Below, in pieces: positions 11,711-21,765 of a stretch of 64,000 nt of DNA. How positions within the stretch are numbered: position 1 is the first letter of the stretch; each line of letters opens with the position of its first letter. The notes beneath the pieces are model-generated. The model saw only the letters and a program-made list of their open reading frames with translations. It searched no databases and had not been told where the DNA came from. A program made the translations under genes and the position numbers. This stretch comes from Peronospora farinosa (taxonomy: Eukaryota > Oomycota > Peronosporomycetes > Peronosporales > Peronosporaceae): NCBI GenBank assembly GCA_947646735.1, contig CANTFK010000072.1, positions 496,001 through 560,000 of the forward strand, read 5' to 3'.

Positions 11711-13378
11711 TTATATCTCGAGCTGGTTGCTTGCAAGCTCTGTAGAGACTATCGAATGCTTCGTCTCTGAATCCATTGACTCAAACATACTCACACCAGA
11801 AAAACGTGAAGATATAGACTCACCAAAGTTGCTGCCACCATCATTCAGAGATCGCCGTCGCTCCTCTAGTGATCGCATCGCTTTGCGCTTCCACTTACTG
11901 GCGCCAAGCTTTACTCGCAAAATGATATTTAAAGATGTCACGCGCGTCACGGCGCACGCCAAATCCTCCGGTCCAACCGTCACGGCCTCGTAGCTTGTCT
12001 CCACATACTGCTTCTTCTCCTCATCGGACAAACCGTCCAGGACCCACCAATGCTCCTTGCACTTTTGCAGCGACCAGCGCTTTGCAGGGTCCTTCTCCAG
12101 TAAGCCGTGAAGCAGCTCAACCAAACCTTCGTCGTTACTATTTTCCTCTGCCCCGTTGTCAAACTCGATCGGGTTCTTCTCAATCATTTCAAACAGTGAC
12201 ATTACATCGGGGTCATAGAACGGAATCCTGCCATAGGCCAAAGCGTAGATTGTAATGCCCAGCGCCCAAATGTCAGCCGCATATGCACTGTATTCGCCAC
12301 CTTTGAGTGTCTCTGGGCCCATGAATGCATACGTACCAGCTGTTGTCGAGACATATCCCTTTCTCTGCGGCGTCACTATAGAAGAAGGAGCTGCCCCACA
12401 TGTAACCTTAGCCTTAGAATCCTTGTCGTCCTCTTCGAAAAAATGTGCAACACCAAAGTCGGCAATCTTGTATGTACCATCCTGACCGATTAAAATGTTC
12501 TCGGGTTTCAAATCACGGTGGCAAATGTTGTTCTCATGAAGGTACTCGAGTCCCAAAAGTAGCTGTCGCACACAAACACGTAGCTCTTCTTGACCAAAGC
12601 AAAAAGAGCTAATATCCTTCTTGTTTGCATCAGTCTTCTTATACAGCCTCTCTTCAGGATACCACTGCATCACTTGCCCCGATGGTGCATACTCCAGCAT
12701 AAGTACTAGCATTTCCGAGTCGTCATCGAATACTTCCAATAGATTCAACAAATTTGGGTGATGTAGCTTCTTCATAATAGCAATCTCCACTTGTACCTTA
12801 TCCAGTGCAGTAGACACTACCATGCGTCGACCAACACGCTTTACATCTCGCATTTTCTTGAGTAATGACGTCTTAAAAACCTTTAAAGCCACCAAATCAT
12901 CTCCACCACGGAGTCGACCCAGCTGGACGACGGCCGTAGCACCACGTCCAAGCTCACGAACCACTTCGTATTTAGTGATTGCACTTTCTACGCTTTTGCG
13001 ATTACTGTCGGTAGTCGAGCCAATACCGTCATCTGAGCTGCTGTCACTGTCGTCGTCACTTAAATGGTCATTACTGCACGATTCCACTGATATTGTCGTG
13101 TCTACAAAGTTCAGAGACTCAAGAGGAGGCATTGAAACGGTAGAAGAGGATGATGGGGCCGCGTTCGAAGCTTCTGATGGTCCAGAGGCTGGTAAAGGCG
13201 GCATTGAAGCGGACGACTCGAACAAGCGACCCGTGGGCTTAGGCTGGCTACCAATCGTTCTAGAAGACGGATGAGATGTGCTGCAAGACTCGCGACGACT
13301 CAGAGACAAGGTACGGCTGCGAAAGAAGTCAAAGAGGCCCAAATCACGCGTTACACGGCACGAGAAGGCGTCTGACAT
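11711..13378 (-). CDS. CaMKK/SNF1-activating-type Ser/Thr protein kinase
   Basis: A single exon of 555 codons. Residues about 1-134 are Ser-rich and disordered. The kinase domain (about 135-420) has the Gly loop GRGATAVV, the Lys of VALKVFK, HRDLKPEN, DFG (IADFGVAHFF) and an APE equivalent (MGPETLKGG). After the Lys comes a basic insertion (KKMRDVKRVGRR), and after the kinase domain a VTVGPEDLACAVTRV segment. Both resemble Ca2+/calmodulin-dependent kinase kinases and yeast SAK kinases, which phosphorylate AMPK/SNF1 activation loops in the cytosol. All catalytic residues are present. A calmodulin site is not certain; the basic C-terminal stretch RVKLGASKWKRKAMRS is a candidate. An upstream element near 13424-13441 (minus) loosely resembles an oomycete initiator. 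Confidence 0.88.
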   Translation of the reverse strand: MSDAFSCRVTRDLGLFDFFRSRTLSLSRRESCSTSHPSSRTIGSQPKPTGRLFESSASMPPLPASGPSEASNAAPSSSSTVSMPPLESLNFVDTTISVESCSNDHLSDDDSDSSSDDGIGSTTDSNRKSVESAITKYEVVRELGRGATAVVQLGRLRGGDDLVALKVFKTSLLKKMRDVKRVGRRMVVSTALDKVQVEIAIMKKLHHPNLLNLLEVFDDDSEMLVLMLEYAPSGQVMQWYPEERLYKKTDANKKDISSFCFGQEELRVCVRQLLLGLEYLHENNICHRDLKPENILIGQDGTYKIADFGVAHFFEEDDKDSKAKVTCGAAPSSIVTPQRKGYVSTTAGTYAFMGPETLKGGEYSAYAADIWALGITIYALAYGRIPFYDPDVMSLFEMIEKNPIEFDNGAEENSNDEGLVELLHGLLEKDPAKRWSLQKCKEHWWVLDGLSDEEKKQYVETSYEAVTVGPEDLACAVTRVTSLNIILRVKLGASKWKRKAMRSLEERRRSLNDGGSNFGESISSRFSGVSMFESMDSETKHSIVSTELASNQLEI

Positions 13379-13692
13379 GACGTAGAAGTTGTCTTAGCTT
13401 GTAGTCGACGATGGTGCGAGACGAAAAGTAAGAAGATGAGTATACTCAATCCAAGTAAAACGGACTCAGCTTTTCCACTTTGACAAAAAGAGTGGACTGG
13501 GAGCCATTTTTTTCTTTTCAACAATTCAGCAATATACAGCTGATTTTTAGCTAAAATCAAGCTCTTATTCCAGGGATGAGTAAGGGTTGCGCAAAATAAG
13601 CAAAATGTTTTCAAAAATAGTAATGGTCGAGTATGATCTCTACAAATATCAATTGTTATAGTCTCGGACTATCGATGGGATCTTGCAACATC

Positions 13693-14861
13693 TCACTGGT
13701 TCTTACACTCAGGCGGTTTCTCTATCGAGTCGGCGTCACCATCCAGAGCGGGAAACTTTTTCTTTCCTCGACGAGGCTTGGGGGCTTCGTCACCGGAGAG
13801 TGACTCCTCGTAGTCTTCTTCCTCCTCTTCAAAATAGTCCGAGTCGTCTTCCACGGCCTCGCCAGTAAACCAGAGTAGAGCCTGTGGGATAATAGTCTCG
13901 TGGATTGTAAAGCCAATCTCAAAGTCGCCGCTCATTTGGCGTATAATCATCTCACTCTATTACAATAACAATAACCACAACAACAGACTGACAGTTAGTC
14001 ATCGCACTCCAAATCCAAAAGCAATGCATACTCGCAGTTACTCACATCTTCGTCGTCTTCCTCCGACGGCATCTCCACGGGAGTGAAGAACTGAAAAAAG
14101 CTCTCACAAGGCTCCGTGCGGCTCACTACACGAGATTCACCCTTTCCACCCTTGGCACGCTGCTTGACTTTCTTGGTTACTTCACACAAGTTCTGCCCCT
14201 CTTTCCACTCGATGACGGTGCCCTTCACGTTGCGTAACACAGCCTCGCCCAGCTCCGAAACATCACCGATATCGTACTCTTTGACAAGTGTCTTGTTGGA
14301 GAAGAAAGGATTTTCAGCAAATTCGAACGTGAGCTTGAAGCCATTGTTGTTGTCGTGGCTGACCGAATGCACGTCCGTAAGGAACTCAAACGCGGGCAAG
14401 TCACGCTCTTGAATGAGGTCGGCAAGTGCCGAGTGGTTCATAAAGGCACGAAGCCAAAAACCAGGGATTCCCTTTACATTATCCTCGTCTTCAACGTCGG
14501 TCTCCTGAGGCTCAGCAGTGGCGGCCGTGACAGCCTCTACTTCTTTGGTACCTGACACGATCTCAGCGCGTTGTTGGTAGAACGGTTGGTACAATCGTTC
14601 GTACTTAAGCTCAAGTACCTTGCGCTCCTTCTCAAACTCCTCTTCTACTTCACCCTGAGCCTCCTGAAGCTTGCGCAACGCGTCCAGACGCAGCAGCACG
14701 TTCTTGGGCAGGTTGACCAGACTGTCCTCTTCCTCTTCGGCTGGATCTACCGTAAGCTGCGCCAACTGATCAGTCGCTCCTTCTACAGACTGGACATCAC
14801 GTTCATTATTTTGATCTACTTCCACCATTGTATCTTGTTCAGCCACGGGCTTGTCCGACAT
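13693..14861 (-). CDS. NAP1: nucleosome assembly protein 1 (NAP1) family histone chaperone
   Basis: Two exons on the minus strand, 14861-14046 and 13956-13693, give 359 residues. The 89-base intron begins GTGAGT, has a TGACTAAC branch-like site and ends TAATAG; without it the frame would stop at 13995 and lose the family C-terminus. After an acidic N-terminus come the dimerisation helix (LRKLQEAQ...LELKYERLYQPFY), the earmuff/core (GIPGFWLRAFMNH, LTFEFAENPFFSNKTL) and, in exon 2, the IGFTIHETIIPQALLWFTGEA signature followed by an acidic tail. NAP1 carries H2A-H2B dimers and shuttles between cytosol and nucleus. It is divergently arranged with the histone deacetylase gene across 171 bases. Confidence 0.93.
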
Positions 14862-15032
14862 GATTCAAAGTGGCACTCTATGGATTCGACGGCTTTTAAC
14901 TGAGAATGTGATCACCTTTTGGTTGGCTGCGGAATTAAATGGAGTCTGCCACGCCATCTTGCGTGTACCACGTCAACAACGTTCCCAACATCTGTCAGTA
15001 GTAAAAGTCTGAGAATTAACACGCAACGTATC
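14862..15032. promoter_or_regulatory. bidirectional promoter between NAP1 and histone deacetylase
   Basis: The two start codons face away from each other with 171 bases between them, so both promoters must lie here or overlap the genes. On the NAP1 side GCCACTTTGAATC directly precedes the ATG and loosely resembles an oomycete initiator. I see no strong match to the full Inr+FPR consensus on either side. Confidence 0.55.
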
Positions 15033-16624
15033 ATGAGCGCCAATGGCAGCTCCGTAGCGCTCACTAGTGGCGGTACCGTCGCGACCAAGCGCCGTGTTGC
15101 CTACTTCTATGACTGTATGCTCACTTTCATGATATCGCTTCTTCCTCAGCTTTGTTCGTGTTTATTCAACTGACCTGTAACTCTATTGCTCTGCTTCTAT
15201 TATGTTTTACAGCGGAGATCGGCAATTACCACTACGGCCAGAACCATCCTATGAAGGTGATGCAATGACTAGGACTAGGTGAAGATCACACTCTCTTTGA
15301 CCATTACTCTTTACCTATTTCTATCTTGTTTTGTAGCCTCATCGTGTGCGGATGGCGCATAATCTCATCACTAACTACGGACTGACCAAACACATGGAAG
15401 TCTACGTACGTTCTGCACTGCTACTTCTATTTTAAGGTAATATATATGAGGCTAACGTTGTTAATGGTGCTTTGATAGCGTCCTCGACTCGTGGACTGGA
15501 CAGAGCTTACCCGCTTCCACTCGGACGACTACATCCACTTTCTACGTCTCATCACACCTGACAACATGCACGAGTATATGCGCCAGCTGCAGCGCTTTAA
15601 TGTGGGCGAAGATTGTCCAGTCTTTGACGGCCTTTTTGAGTTCTGCCAGCTTTACGCGTCGGCTTCGATCGGCGGCGCTGCCAAGTTAAATGCGGGCTCT
15701 GCCGACATTGTCATTAATTACTCGGGTGGGTTGCACCACGGCAAGCGCTCGGAGGCGTCTGGTTTTTGCTACGTGAACGACTGCGTGCTCGGTATCCTGG
15801 AACTTCTGAAGACCCATCAACGGGTTCTGTATATCGATATTGATATCCATCACGGCGATGGAGTAGAAGAGGCTTTCTACACTACCAACCGAGTCATGAC
15901 GTGCTCGTTCCACAAGTACGGAGAATTCTTCCCCGGTACGGGCGATATCAAGGACGTTGGCTACGGAGACGGCAAGCACTACGCCGTTAATTTTCCTTGC
16001 CGCGATGGCATGGATGACGAAAGCTTTACGGGCATTTTCCGCAGTGTCATTGCTAAGGTAATGGAGCACTTTGCACCGGGTGCCGTGTTGCTTCAATGTG
16101 GTACAGACTCATTGTCTGGCGACCGGCTTGGAAGCTTCAATCTGTCGGCCAAGGGCCATGCCGACTGCGTGGCTTACGTGAAAAGCTTCAATATCCCCAC
16201 CTTAGTTGTTGGTGGTGGAGGTTACACACTACGCAATGTTGCGCGTGCCTGGTGCTACGAGGCGTCATTACTAGTGGGTGTCGATATCCCGGACGCGATG
16301 CCTTACAATGACTACTTCGAATACTATGGGCCTGAATACCGCCTTCACTTGCCCGTGAGCAATATGGAAAATCTTAACACACCCGCTTACCTTGACGATA
16401 TCAAGCGTTCAATTCACGAGAATCTGCGTCAGCTCGAGGCTGTCCCTAGCGTCCCGTTTACGCTTGCACCTCCATCAGCAAGTATTCAAGAAGATAAGGA
16501 GGCTGTGACGCGAGACCGCGAGGAAGACGACCAGCACATGATGGATGTTTCGGGTGAGCGCCAGGTACAAAAAGAGTTGAAGCAAAGCGATGCTCCGCGT
16601 CATCCTGTTGACTTTTACGACTAA
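15033..16624 (+). CDS. class I histone deacetylase (RPD3/HDAC1 type)
   Basis: Four exons: 15033-15114, 15213-15256, 15337-15405 and 15479-16624. Introns are 98, 80 and 73 bases with GT...AG ends, and the joins restore [13 protein letters not shown] and MEVYRPRLVDW. The protein has 446 residues. Signatures of zinc-dependent deacetylases are present: [52 protein letters not shown] and [12 protein letters not shown], so the charge-relay His pair, the zinc ligands and the Gly loop are all there. It removes acetyl groups from histone lysines in nuclear corepressor complexes. The C-terminus (after about residue 390) is acidic and not conserved. The start was chosen because exon 1 begins at the first ATG in frame after the NAP1 gap and gives a normal N-terminus. 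Confidence 0.95.
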
Positions 16625-17232
16625 CTTACAAGCAACACACACAACGAGGAAAACAGCAATGTATAGTCAATGAAATGGTGGGGGTCAATTGGTTGAGTTG
16701 TTGTAGAGTTACAAATTACCAGAGCTTCGGCCTTGTTCATCAAATCCTCCAGCCTCACGCGGCAATATCATTCTTACAAAGTAACGCAAAGCACATGTCA
16801 ATAATGATACTGCCTTAACTGATACCTTCTGTTACCTGCTGAAAAAATCACGATAATTACTATTTTAATTGTCACCTTAACTGATAAAAATTGCAGCCGA
16901 AAGAATATCAAGTTCTTGTATGTATTTAGTATCGTATAAGATTTAAATACTATATTTGAAAATATCGGTATCAAATGTACTACAGCGGTATTGTAGATTA
17001 GCCCTAATCGTTTACAGTACCACGGGAACATGCAATCCGGATATAAAATTCAGAGAATGTTGACATTCAAATATAGAAAAACCCGATCAGCTGTTTATAA
17101 AGAGCACATTAAAGGTTTGTACCAAAGATGGTAGAATTCTACCTGTTCTACTACCTGTAAGAACAAATGTCCCTAACCTCTCGTTCGTTTTGTTGGCATT
17201 TCTCTATTCTTCCAAAAGACCTCTGAGTAACA
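16625..17232. other. intergenic region between HDAC and the PB1 gene
   Basis: About 600 AT-rich bases without a coding signal. CCTTAACTGATA occurs twice (near 16811 and 16874) as an imperfect short direct repeat. The right end holds the promoter of the PB1 gene. Confidence 0.5.
17195..17210 (+). promoter_or_regulatory. oomycete initiator-like element of the PB1 gene
   Basis: GGCATTTCTCTATTCT lies 23 bases before the ATG at 17233. It resembles the oomycete Inr (YCAYTYY) followed by a pyrimidine-rich flank, at the usual distance from the start codon. The match is partial. Confidence 0.4.
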
Positions 17233-18102
17233 ATGGCATCGCATCAAGTGGCACTTAAAATCGCCTTTAACGGGGACATTCACCGTACGCGCGTGGACTT
17301 GCGAGGTTTCTCACTAGCAGAACTCACGCATCTCATGTCGCAGACCTTTCGTCAGCCCGTGGGTGACTTTGTAGTGCAATACCGCGACCCAGAGGGTGAT
17401 TGCGTCAACGTAACGACGGACGCCGAGTTTCAGGAGGCCGTGCGTGTCTTCTTGGACACCCACGAGCCTGTACCGTCGCTCAAATTCTCGGCCGTTACCA
17501 AGCGCCAAGCTGAGTTCCAGGAGAAGGTAGCGGACCCTCTCATTGCGTCCGTGGAGCAGCTCATGCAGGCACTGGCCGTGACACTTGAGAAGCTCAAGCA
17601 TGACGCCCAGTTCGCCTCCAGTGTGGCTGCCAATACGAGCGTGACGGTAACGCAGGCGACCAGAGAGAGCGCTTGCTCGCCCAAAACTGCAGTTGGAGGT
17701 TTCTCCAGCTTTGCTCAGGGTCTTGTGGGTCAGATCAATCGCTTCATCCCAGAGAAGAAGGCAGGAGAAGCAACGATGGCACCGGTCGCAGTCCCTGTAG
17801 TGACTCCCGAGCCGGAGCAGATGCAGCAGCTGCCAGAGGTGGTGAGACCACTTTTATCTGTTCAAGATGAAAAAGCTCCATCTGTCCAAGTGGAGAAGGC
17901 TCCACCTGCTCAGGAGACGGAAGAAACGCCGTCTCTCGCATCATCTGTGGCCTTTTCTGAGGCTGAACTCAAATGGGCCGAGCCGCTGTCCATCGTGAGC
18001 AGTATTCTCCCAAATGTCAGCCCGGCACGTATCATTGACATTCTTGAGAAGAGTAATGGTGACCTCAATGTCGTTCTCAATGTGCTGACGGAGGAGAACT
18101 AA
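17233..18102 (+). CDS. PB1-domain protein with C-terminal UBA/CUE-like helices
   Basis: A single exon of 289 codons. Residues about 5-85 look like a PB1 domain: a basic first strand (VALKIAFNGDIHRTRV) and an acidic OPCA-like loop (YRDPEGDCVNVTTDAEFQEAV). The middle is rich in Ala, Gln, Pro and Glu with repeated VQ(D/V)EKAP units. The last 50 residues (SIVSSILPNVSPARIIDILEKSNGDLNVVLNVL) have the three-helix character of a UBA or CUE ubiquitin-binding fold. PB1 plus UBA is the frame of p62/NBR1-like selective autophagy adaptors, but no ZZ finger or FW domain is present, so that role is only a suggestion. A plain ubiquitin adaptor is equally possible. Confidence 0.82.
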   Translation: MASHQVALKIAFNGDIHRTRVDLRGFSLAELTHLMSQTFRQPVGDFVVQYRDPEGDCVNVTTDAEFQEAVRVFLDTHEPVPSLKFSAVTKRQAEFQEKVADPLIASVEQLMQALAVTLEKLKHDAQFASSVAANTSVTVTQATRESACSPKTAVGGFSSFAQGLVGQINRFIPEKKAGEATMAPVAVPVVTPEPEQMQQLPEVVRPLLSVQDEKAPSVQVEKAPPAQETEETPSLASSVAFSEAELKWAEPLSIVSSILPNVSPARIIDILEKSNGDLNVVLNVLTEEN

Positions 18103-18433
18103 GAAACCTCATAAAAAAGAGATGTGGAGCTGAATTGGTAGCTAATTTGTTGCTTTTTAGTAGCGGCATTTGAAACCGGGACAGCCATTTCAGCTAACGA
18201 GAATATCACGTCAAATGATTTTCAATTTTTACTGCGAATCGAACAACAATACGGTTGTCTCATGTCGCATTTTGCATAAAAAGCGAGAAAAGTAGTATAC
18301 TTGAGATTTGTATATCGTCTTCTTTCTGAGCTTTTTTCGCGCCAAATGCTTCAAAGCACAGAAGACGATCCAACCTTTTAGTCTCGTTATTGACTGATCA
18401 TCCTTCGTCAGGAAGAAAACATCAGACCGCCCA

Positions 18434-19522
18434 ATGTTTCCATCCATATCATCCAGTGGCTCATTGCGTTATCGTCGCAAGGCTCCAGTGTCCACGAACA
18501 AAGAACAGCGGCAATCAACGGACACTAAACAAGAAAAGTCGAAGCAACTCAAGCAGGAGGTGCTCCGAGGCGAGAGACCGTTAGTAGATTATCGCTATCA
18601 GCCCAAGTCTCGGTATTCCAAGCAACAGCAACAGCCAGTGTTGCTTAAACAGATGTTGTGGAAGGCAAAGGCTGTGCAGCCGACGCCGTTACCGTTAACG
18701 AGACAATCGAGCAAATGCAATGAGGATAAGGAGGTGGCTTTTGTGAAAGGAGTCGAGACACTGGCTAGGATCAAGAAGAAGACAGTTGGTGTACTTGAGG
18801 AGCCATTGTCATCTGAGTCATTTGTAGCTGATTTATCCAGTCAAGAGACACAGAGTGGATCGGAGGATGATGTTGTTTTCCTGCGGTATAGTGACCTACG
18901 ACAGCGGGAAGATGCGGAGGAGATAGACAGGGAGAACTGGCCTGGGATGCCATCGGAGGAGGACGTGGTAACAAAACAGGGTGGACTAGAAAAAGCAGCA
19001 GCAACACGTCGAAAACAGAGACAAAAGTACAGATTGAAACAGAAACAGAAGCGTGCAGCAGTTAAAAAGCACAAACGACTTCAAGATCAAGAGAAACAGG
19101 AAAACGAACGGCTTCATACTACAAAGGAAGACACTGGATCTATTACGCAGGATGGTGAGAATGCAACGGAAGGCAATTTATATTCATTTACGAATCGAAG
19201 GAGTGAGATGAACGCAGGTTTTTCACAATTGAAGGAAGAAGTGCAAGTTATCGTAGTAGGCGACGTAGCGTGCCCTGTAGTGGCTGACTCTGGTAACCAA
19301 GTTGGTGGGACTGCTGCTAGTACATCCGACCAGAGCATGGCTAGTATTACAGGTTTCGAAGTGGCAATAGTGGATTTTCGTCAGCATGTGAGCACTATGC
19401 TGGACCGATCCAAGGAGATACAGGTACAGTATCGCGACAGCTTTGTTGTGGAGAATTCTGATTTTGATGCGGCTTCAAGCTACGATTTCTTTAAGCGCCG
19501 TACGTTTCTGCGTATCTTTTGA
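18434..19522 (+). CDS. basic, Gln/Lys-rich protein of unknown function
   Basis: A single exon of 362 codons that I do not recognise. The N-terminal 100 residues are strongly basic (LRYRRKAPVS, SKQLKQEVLRGERP, YRYQPKSRYSKQQQQP). A central block around residues 190-225 is a dense Arg/Lys/Gln helix (RRKQRQKYRLKQKQKRAAVKKHKR in part) that looks like a nuclear or nucleolar signal and could form a coiled coil. The C-terminal 70 residues are less biased. No membrane segment or signal peptide is seen. It may be a ribosome-biogenesis or RNA-associated protein, but the sequence does not show this. Confidence 0.65.
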   Translation: MFPSISSSGSLRYRRKAPVSTNKEQRQSTDTKQEKSKQLKQEVLRGERPLVDYRYQPKSRYSKQQQQPVLLKQMLWKAKAVQPTPLPLTRQSSKCNEDKEVAFVKGVETLARIKKKTVGVLEEPLSSESFVADLSSQETQSGSEDDVVFLRYSDLRQREDAEEIDRENWPGMPSEEDVVTKQGGLEKAAATRRKQRQKYRLKQKQKRAAVKKHKRLQDQEKQENERLHTTKEDTGSITQDGENATEGNLYSFTNRRSEMNAGFSQLKEEVQVIVVGDVACPVVADSGNQVGGTAASTSDQSMASITGFEVAIVDFRQHVSTMLDRSKEIQVQYRDSFVVENSDFDAASSYDFFKRRTFLRIF

Positions 19523-19821
19523 GCTTTTTGTTGTCTATTCATTGATTGTTTTACCATGTGCTTGTGGTCCATGATTATTGTTGTAGGTTTTTGTGAGATT
19601 CAGAGGACCACTGGCATTGTGTATTACTAACAGAATACTTTTGTTGTCTCATGAAAGAGAGACACAGCGTCGCTCAACTAATAAAACATCTTTTGCCGAT
19701 CTGTGTACTCAACAGAGTGTTTTCCTCTTGGTATCTTGCTATTTATAATGCTTCGAAGTAGCTGTATCCTTTCCCTAATCTATTATGTTTTCAAAAATAC
19801 TGGTACTAGTAGATGTGTGGA

Positions 19822-21765
19822 TTATATCGACCCCCGTGGCGTGTTTGAGGCATCGTACGGACCAGTAGATTCCAGCTCTAGAGAATGATCGTATGGATAT
19901 GCACCAGTGCGATCCATCGGTCGCGGAGGCTCGGGAGTTAGCAACTCATGGGTGATGGCCCGCTTTGGGCGAAGATAGAAAACCCCGAATATCAAAGCTA
20001 CCGCCACGACACTCCCCACAGTAATAAACAGTATCACGTTTAGGCCTAGTGCGTTGCTTTCGTCCGTGTGTATACCATTTACTGGAGGCAAACCACCATC
20101 AGTAGACGGTGGCGGGTTCACACTGTTCTCATTATCATCATCCGTGATAGGTGATAACTGTAGAACACCTTTCGACCATGGAGACACGATAGGCACGGGA
20201 GTGAGACGCTCGATCTCCAAAGAATGGCTGGCTGGCGCTAATATTGACGAAGACGAACGTGACAGCGACGGCTTCGGTACCACATTGTCCTTCGTACTTG
20301 ACTCTGCGTTACTATTGCTCAAGTTATCGAGACTTCCATTCTTCACCGAGTTGACGGCTATTGAACCTGAATCACTGGGCTCATCACTTCCCAAGTTGGA
20401 ACTTGAATTTGAGGATGCAGTCTCTGGTGACGATGCCAAGCTGACATTAAGGCTTGCACCTGTGCCTTCATCGATTAAGGTTGCTACTGATCCTGTTGAG
20501 GTTGATCTCATCTCCGAAGAATTTCCCATTGTACCAATTGGGATGCTTCCATTTGACAAAGATGTTGACCCCGTCAATGAGCCTGCTGACTCACTGATTT
20601 CAACATCAGCTGCCGGTACAGAAGTAGGTGTTGGTGGTCTCAGTAATCCATCGGCTGCGGACCCCGGTACAGAAGTAGGTGTTGGTGGTCTCAGTGATCC
20701 ATCGAATGCGGACCCCGGTACAGAAGTAGGTGTTGGTGGTCTCAGTGATCCATCGGCTGCGGATCTCGGTACAGAAGTAGGTGTTGGTGGTCTCAGTGAT
20801 CCATCGGCTGCGGACCCCGGTCCAGAAGTATCTGCTGATGAGACTTCCAGTACCAATCCACCATTGTCGTTGCAATCGGAGCCCATCGTACATAGTGGAG
20901 TCGGTGTCAGAGGCGTCGGTATCACAACAAAAGGTGAATACGTAGGTCCCGATCCACTAGACGAACTTGACTCGGAGAGAGTATCAGAGGCAGCCGTATC
21001 AATTGTCGAAATTTCCGTTTTAGCCGTCGAGACTGGAACTACCGAAGAAGGAACATGAACCGCAACTGTCGTAGCTGTTGCAAATGGGGCTGAAGTGGAA
21101 GCTACTGGACCAGAAGAGGAATTTACTGGAACGGATGGGGAATTTACTGGAACGGATGAGGAAACTACTGGAGTAGCTGAAGCTTCTGTGGCCGAATATT
21201 CAACCGGAGTTAATGTCGTCATAGCCATTGGAATTAATGTCGTCATAGCCACTGGAGTTGTGGCTGCTGCTAAAGGTGTTGTTGTAGCTACTGAGGGATC
21301 TGTTTCAATTACGGGAGCTGGCGTCACCCCCGTTGAACCTGCAGGAGATAATGAATCCGCTACATTCTGCATTCTCTTTCTCCGTCGACTCAAACGAAAA
21401 GAATCTCTTTCCCGCCGCCAATTTGCAGACGGTAGACATACCGACTTTCGTTCCTCAGCTCCTGCTAAGACACAACCCAGTGCACCGCTAACGCTGTCCA
21501 CCACAGCACAGCAACTGTCCGTCATCAATTCCACCTCCCCAAAGACATCTCGCTGGCCTTCCCGAGGACAAGCAAGCGGTTCATTGGTTCCGCTGTTCAC
21601 TGATCCTTCACATGGCCGCAATGGCACACAGAAAATTCCTACCACGCCTACGACACGTACAGACTGCTCTTCCAGTCCTTCACAGCCAGAGTGCACGACC
21701 GTAAAGCCGATAGCGCTTTGGAATGAAGCCGTAAGAAGTCCATACACTGCGATAATTGACCTCAT
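19822..21765 (-). CDS. mucin-like type I membrane surface protein with 17-residue repeats
   Basis: A single exon of 647 codons. Residues 1-20 look like a signal peptide (MRSIIAVYGLLTASFQSAIG). Residues about 25-115 hold nine or so Cys, suggesting a small disulphide-bonded domain. Residues about 135-570 are Ser/Thr/Pro-rich and would be heavily O-glycosylated. Within them lie four tandem 17-residue units (GSAADGSLRPPTPTSVP). A single hydrophobic segment (VILFITVGSVVAVALIFGVFYL, in part) near residues 575-598 is followed by a short basic-start cytoplasmic tail of about 49 residues. The layout suggests a cell-surface or wall-associated protein; partner and role are unknown. Repeat number may vary between strains. 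Confidence 0.75.
   Translation of the reverse strand: MRSIIAVYGLLTASFQSAIGFTVVHSGCEGLEEQSVRVVGVVGIFCVPLRPCEGSVNSGTNEPLACPREGQRDVFGEVELMTDSCCAVVDSVSGALGCVLAGAEERKSVCLPSANWRRERDSFRLSRRRKRMQNVADSLSPAGSTGVTPAPVIETDPSVATTTPLAAATTPVAMTTLIPMAMTTLTPVEYSATEASATPVVSSSVPVNSPSVPVNSSSGPVASTSAPFATATTVAVHVPSSVVPVSTAKTEISTIDTAASDTLSESSSSSGSGPTYSPFVVIPTPLTPTPLCTMGSDCNDNGGLVLEVSSADTSGPGSAADGSLRPPTPTSVPRSAADGSLRPPTPTSVPGSAFDGSLRPPTPTSVPGSAADGLLRPPTPTSVPAADVEISESAGSLTGSTSLSNGSIPIGTMGNSSEMRSTSTGSVATLIDEGTGASLNVSLASSPETASSNSSSNLGSDEPSDSGSIAVNSVKNGSLDNLSNSNAESSTKDNVVPKPSLSRSSSSILAPASHSLEIERLTPVPIVSPWSKGVLQLSPITDDDNENSVNPPPSTDGGLPPVNGIHTDESNALGLNVILFITVGSVVAVALIFGVFYLRPKRAITHELLTPEPPRPMDRTGAYPYDHSLELESTGPYDASNTPRGSI
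20617..20822 (-). repeat. 51-bp coding minisatellite, four units
   Basis: Four nearly identical 51-base units (plus strand core GAAGTAGGTGTTGGTGGTC) encode the 17-residue repeats of the mucin-like protein. The units differ at a few bases, for example one reads AATGCG where others read GCTGCG. Confidence 0.85.

Noticed and set aside
13351..13614. Minus-strand frame of 87 codons upstream of the kinase
   Set aside because: It overlaps the kinase start and lies in the 5' flank; no recognisable protein.
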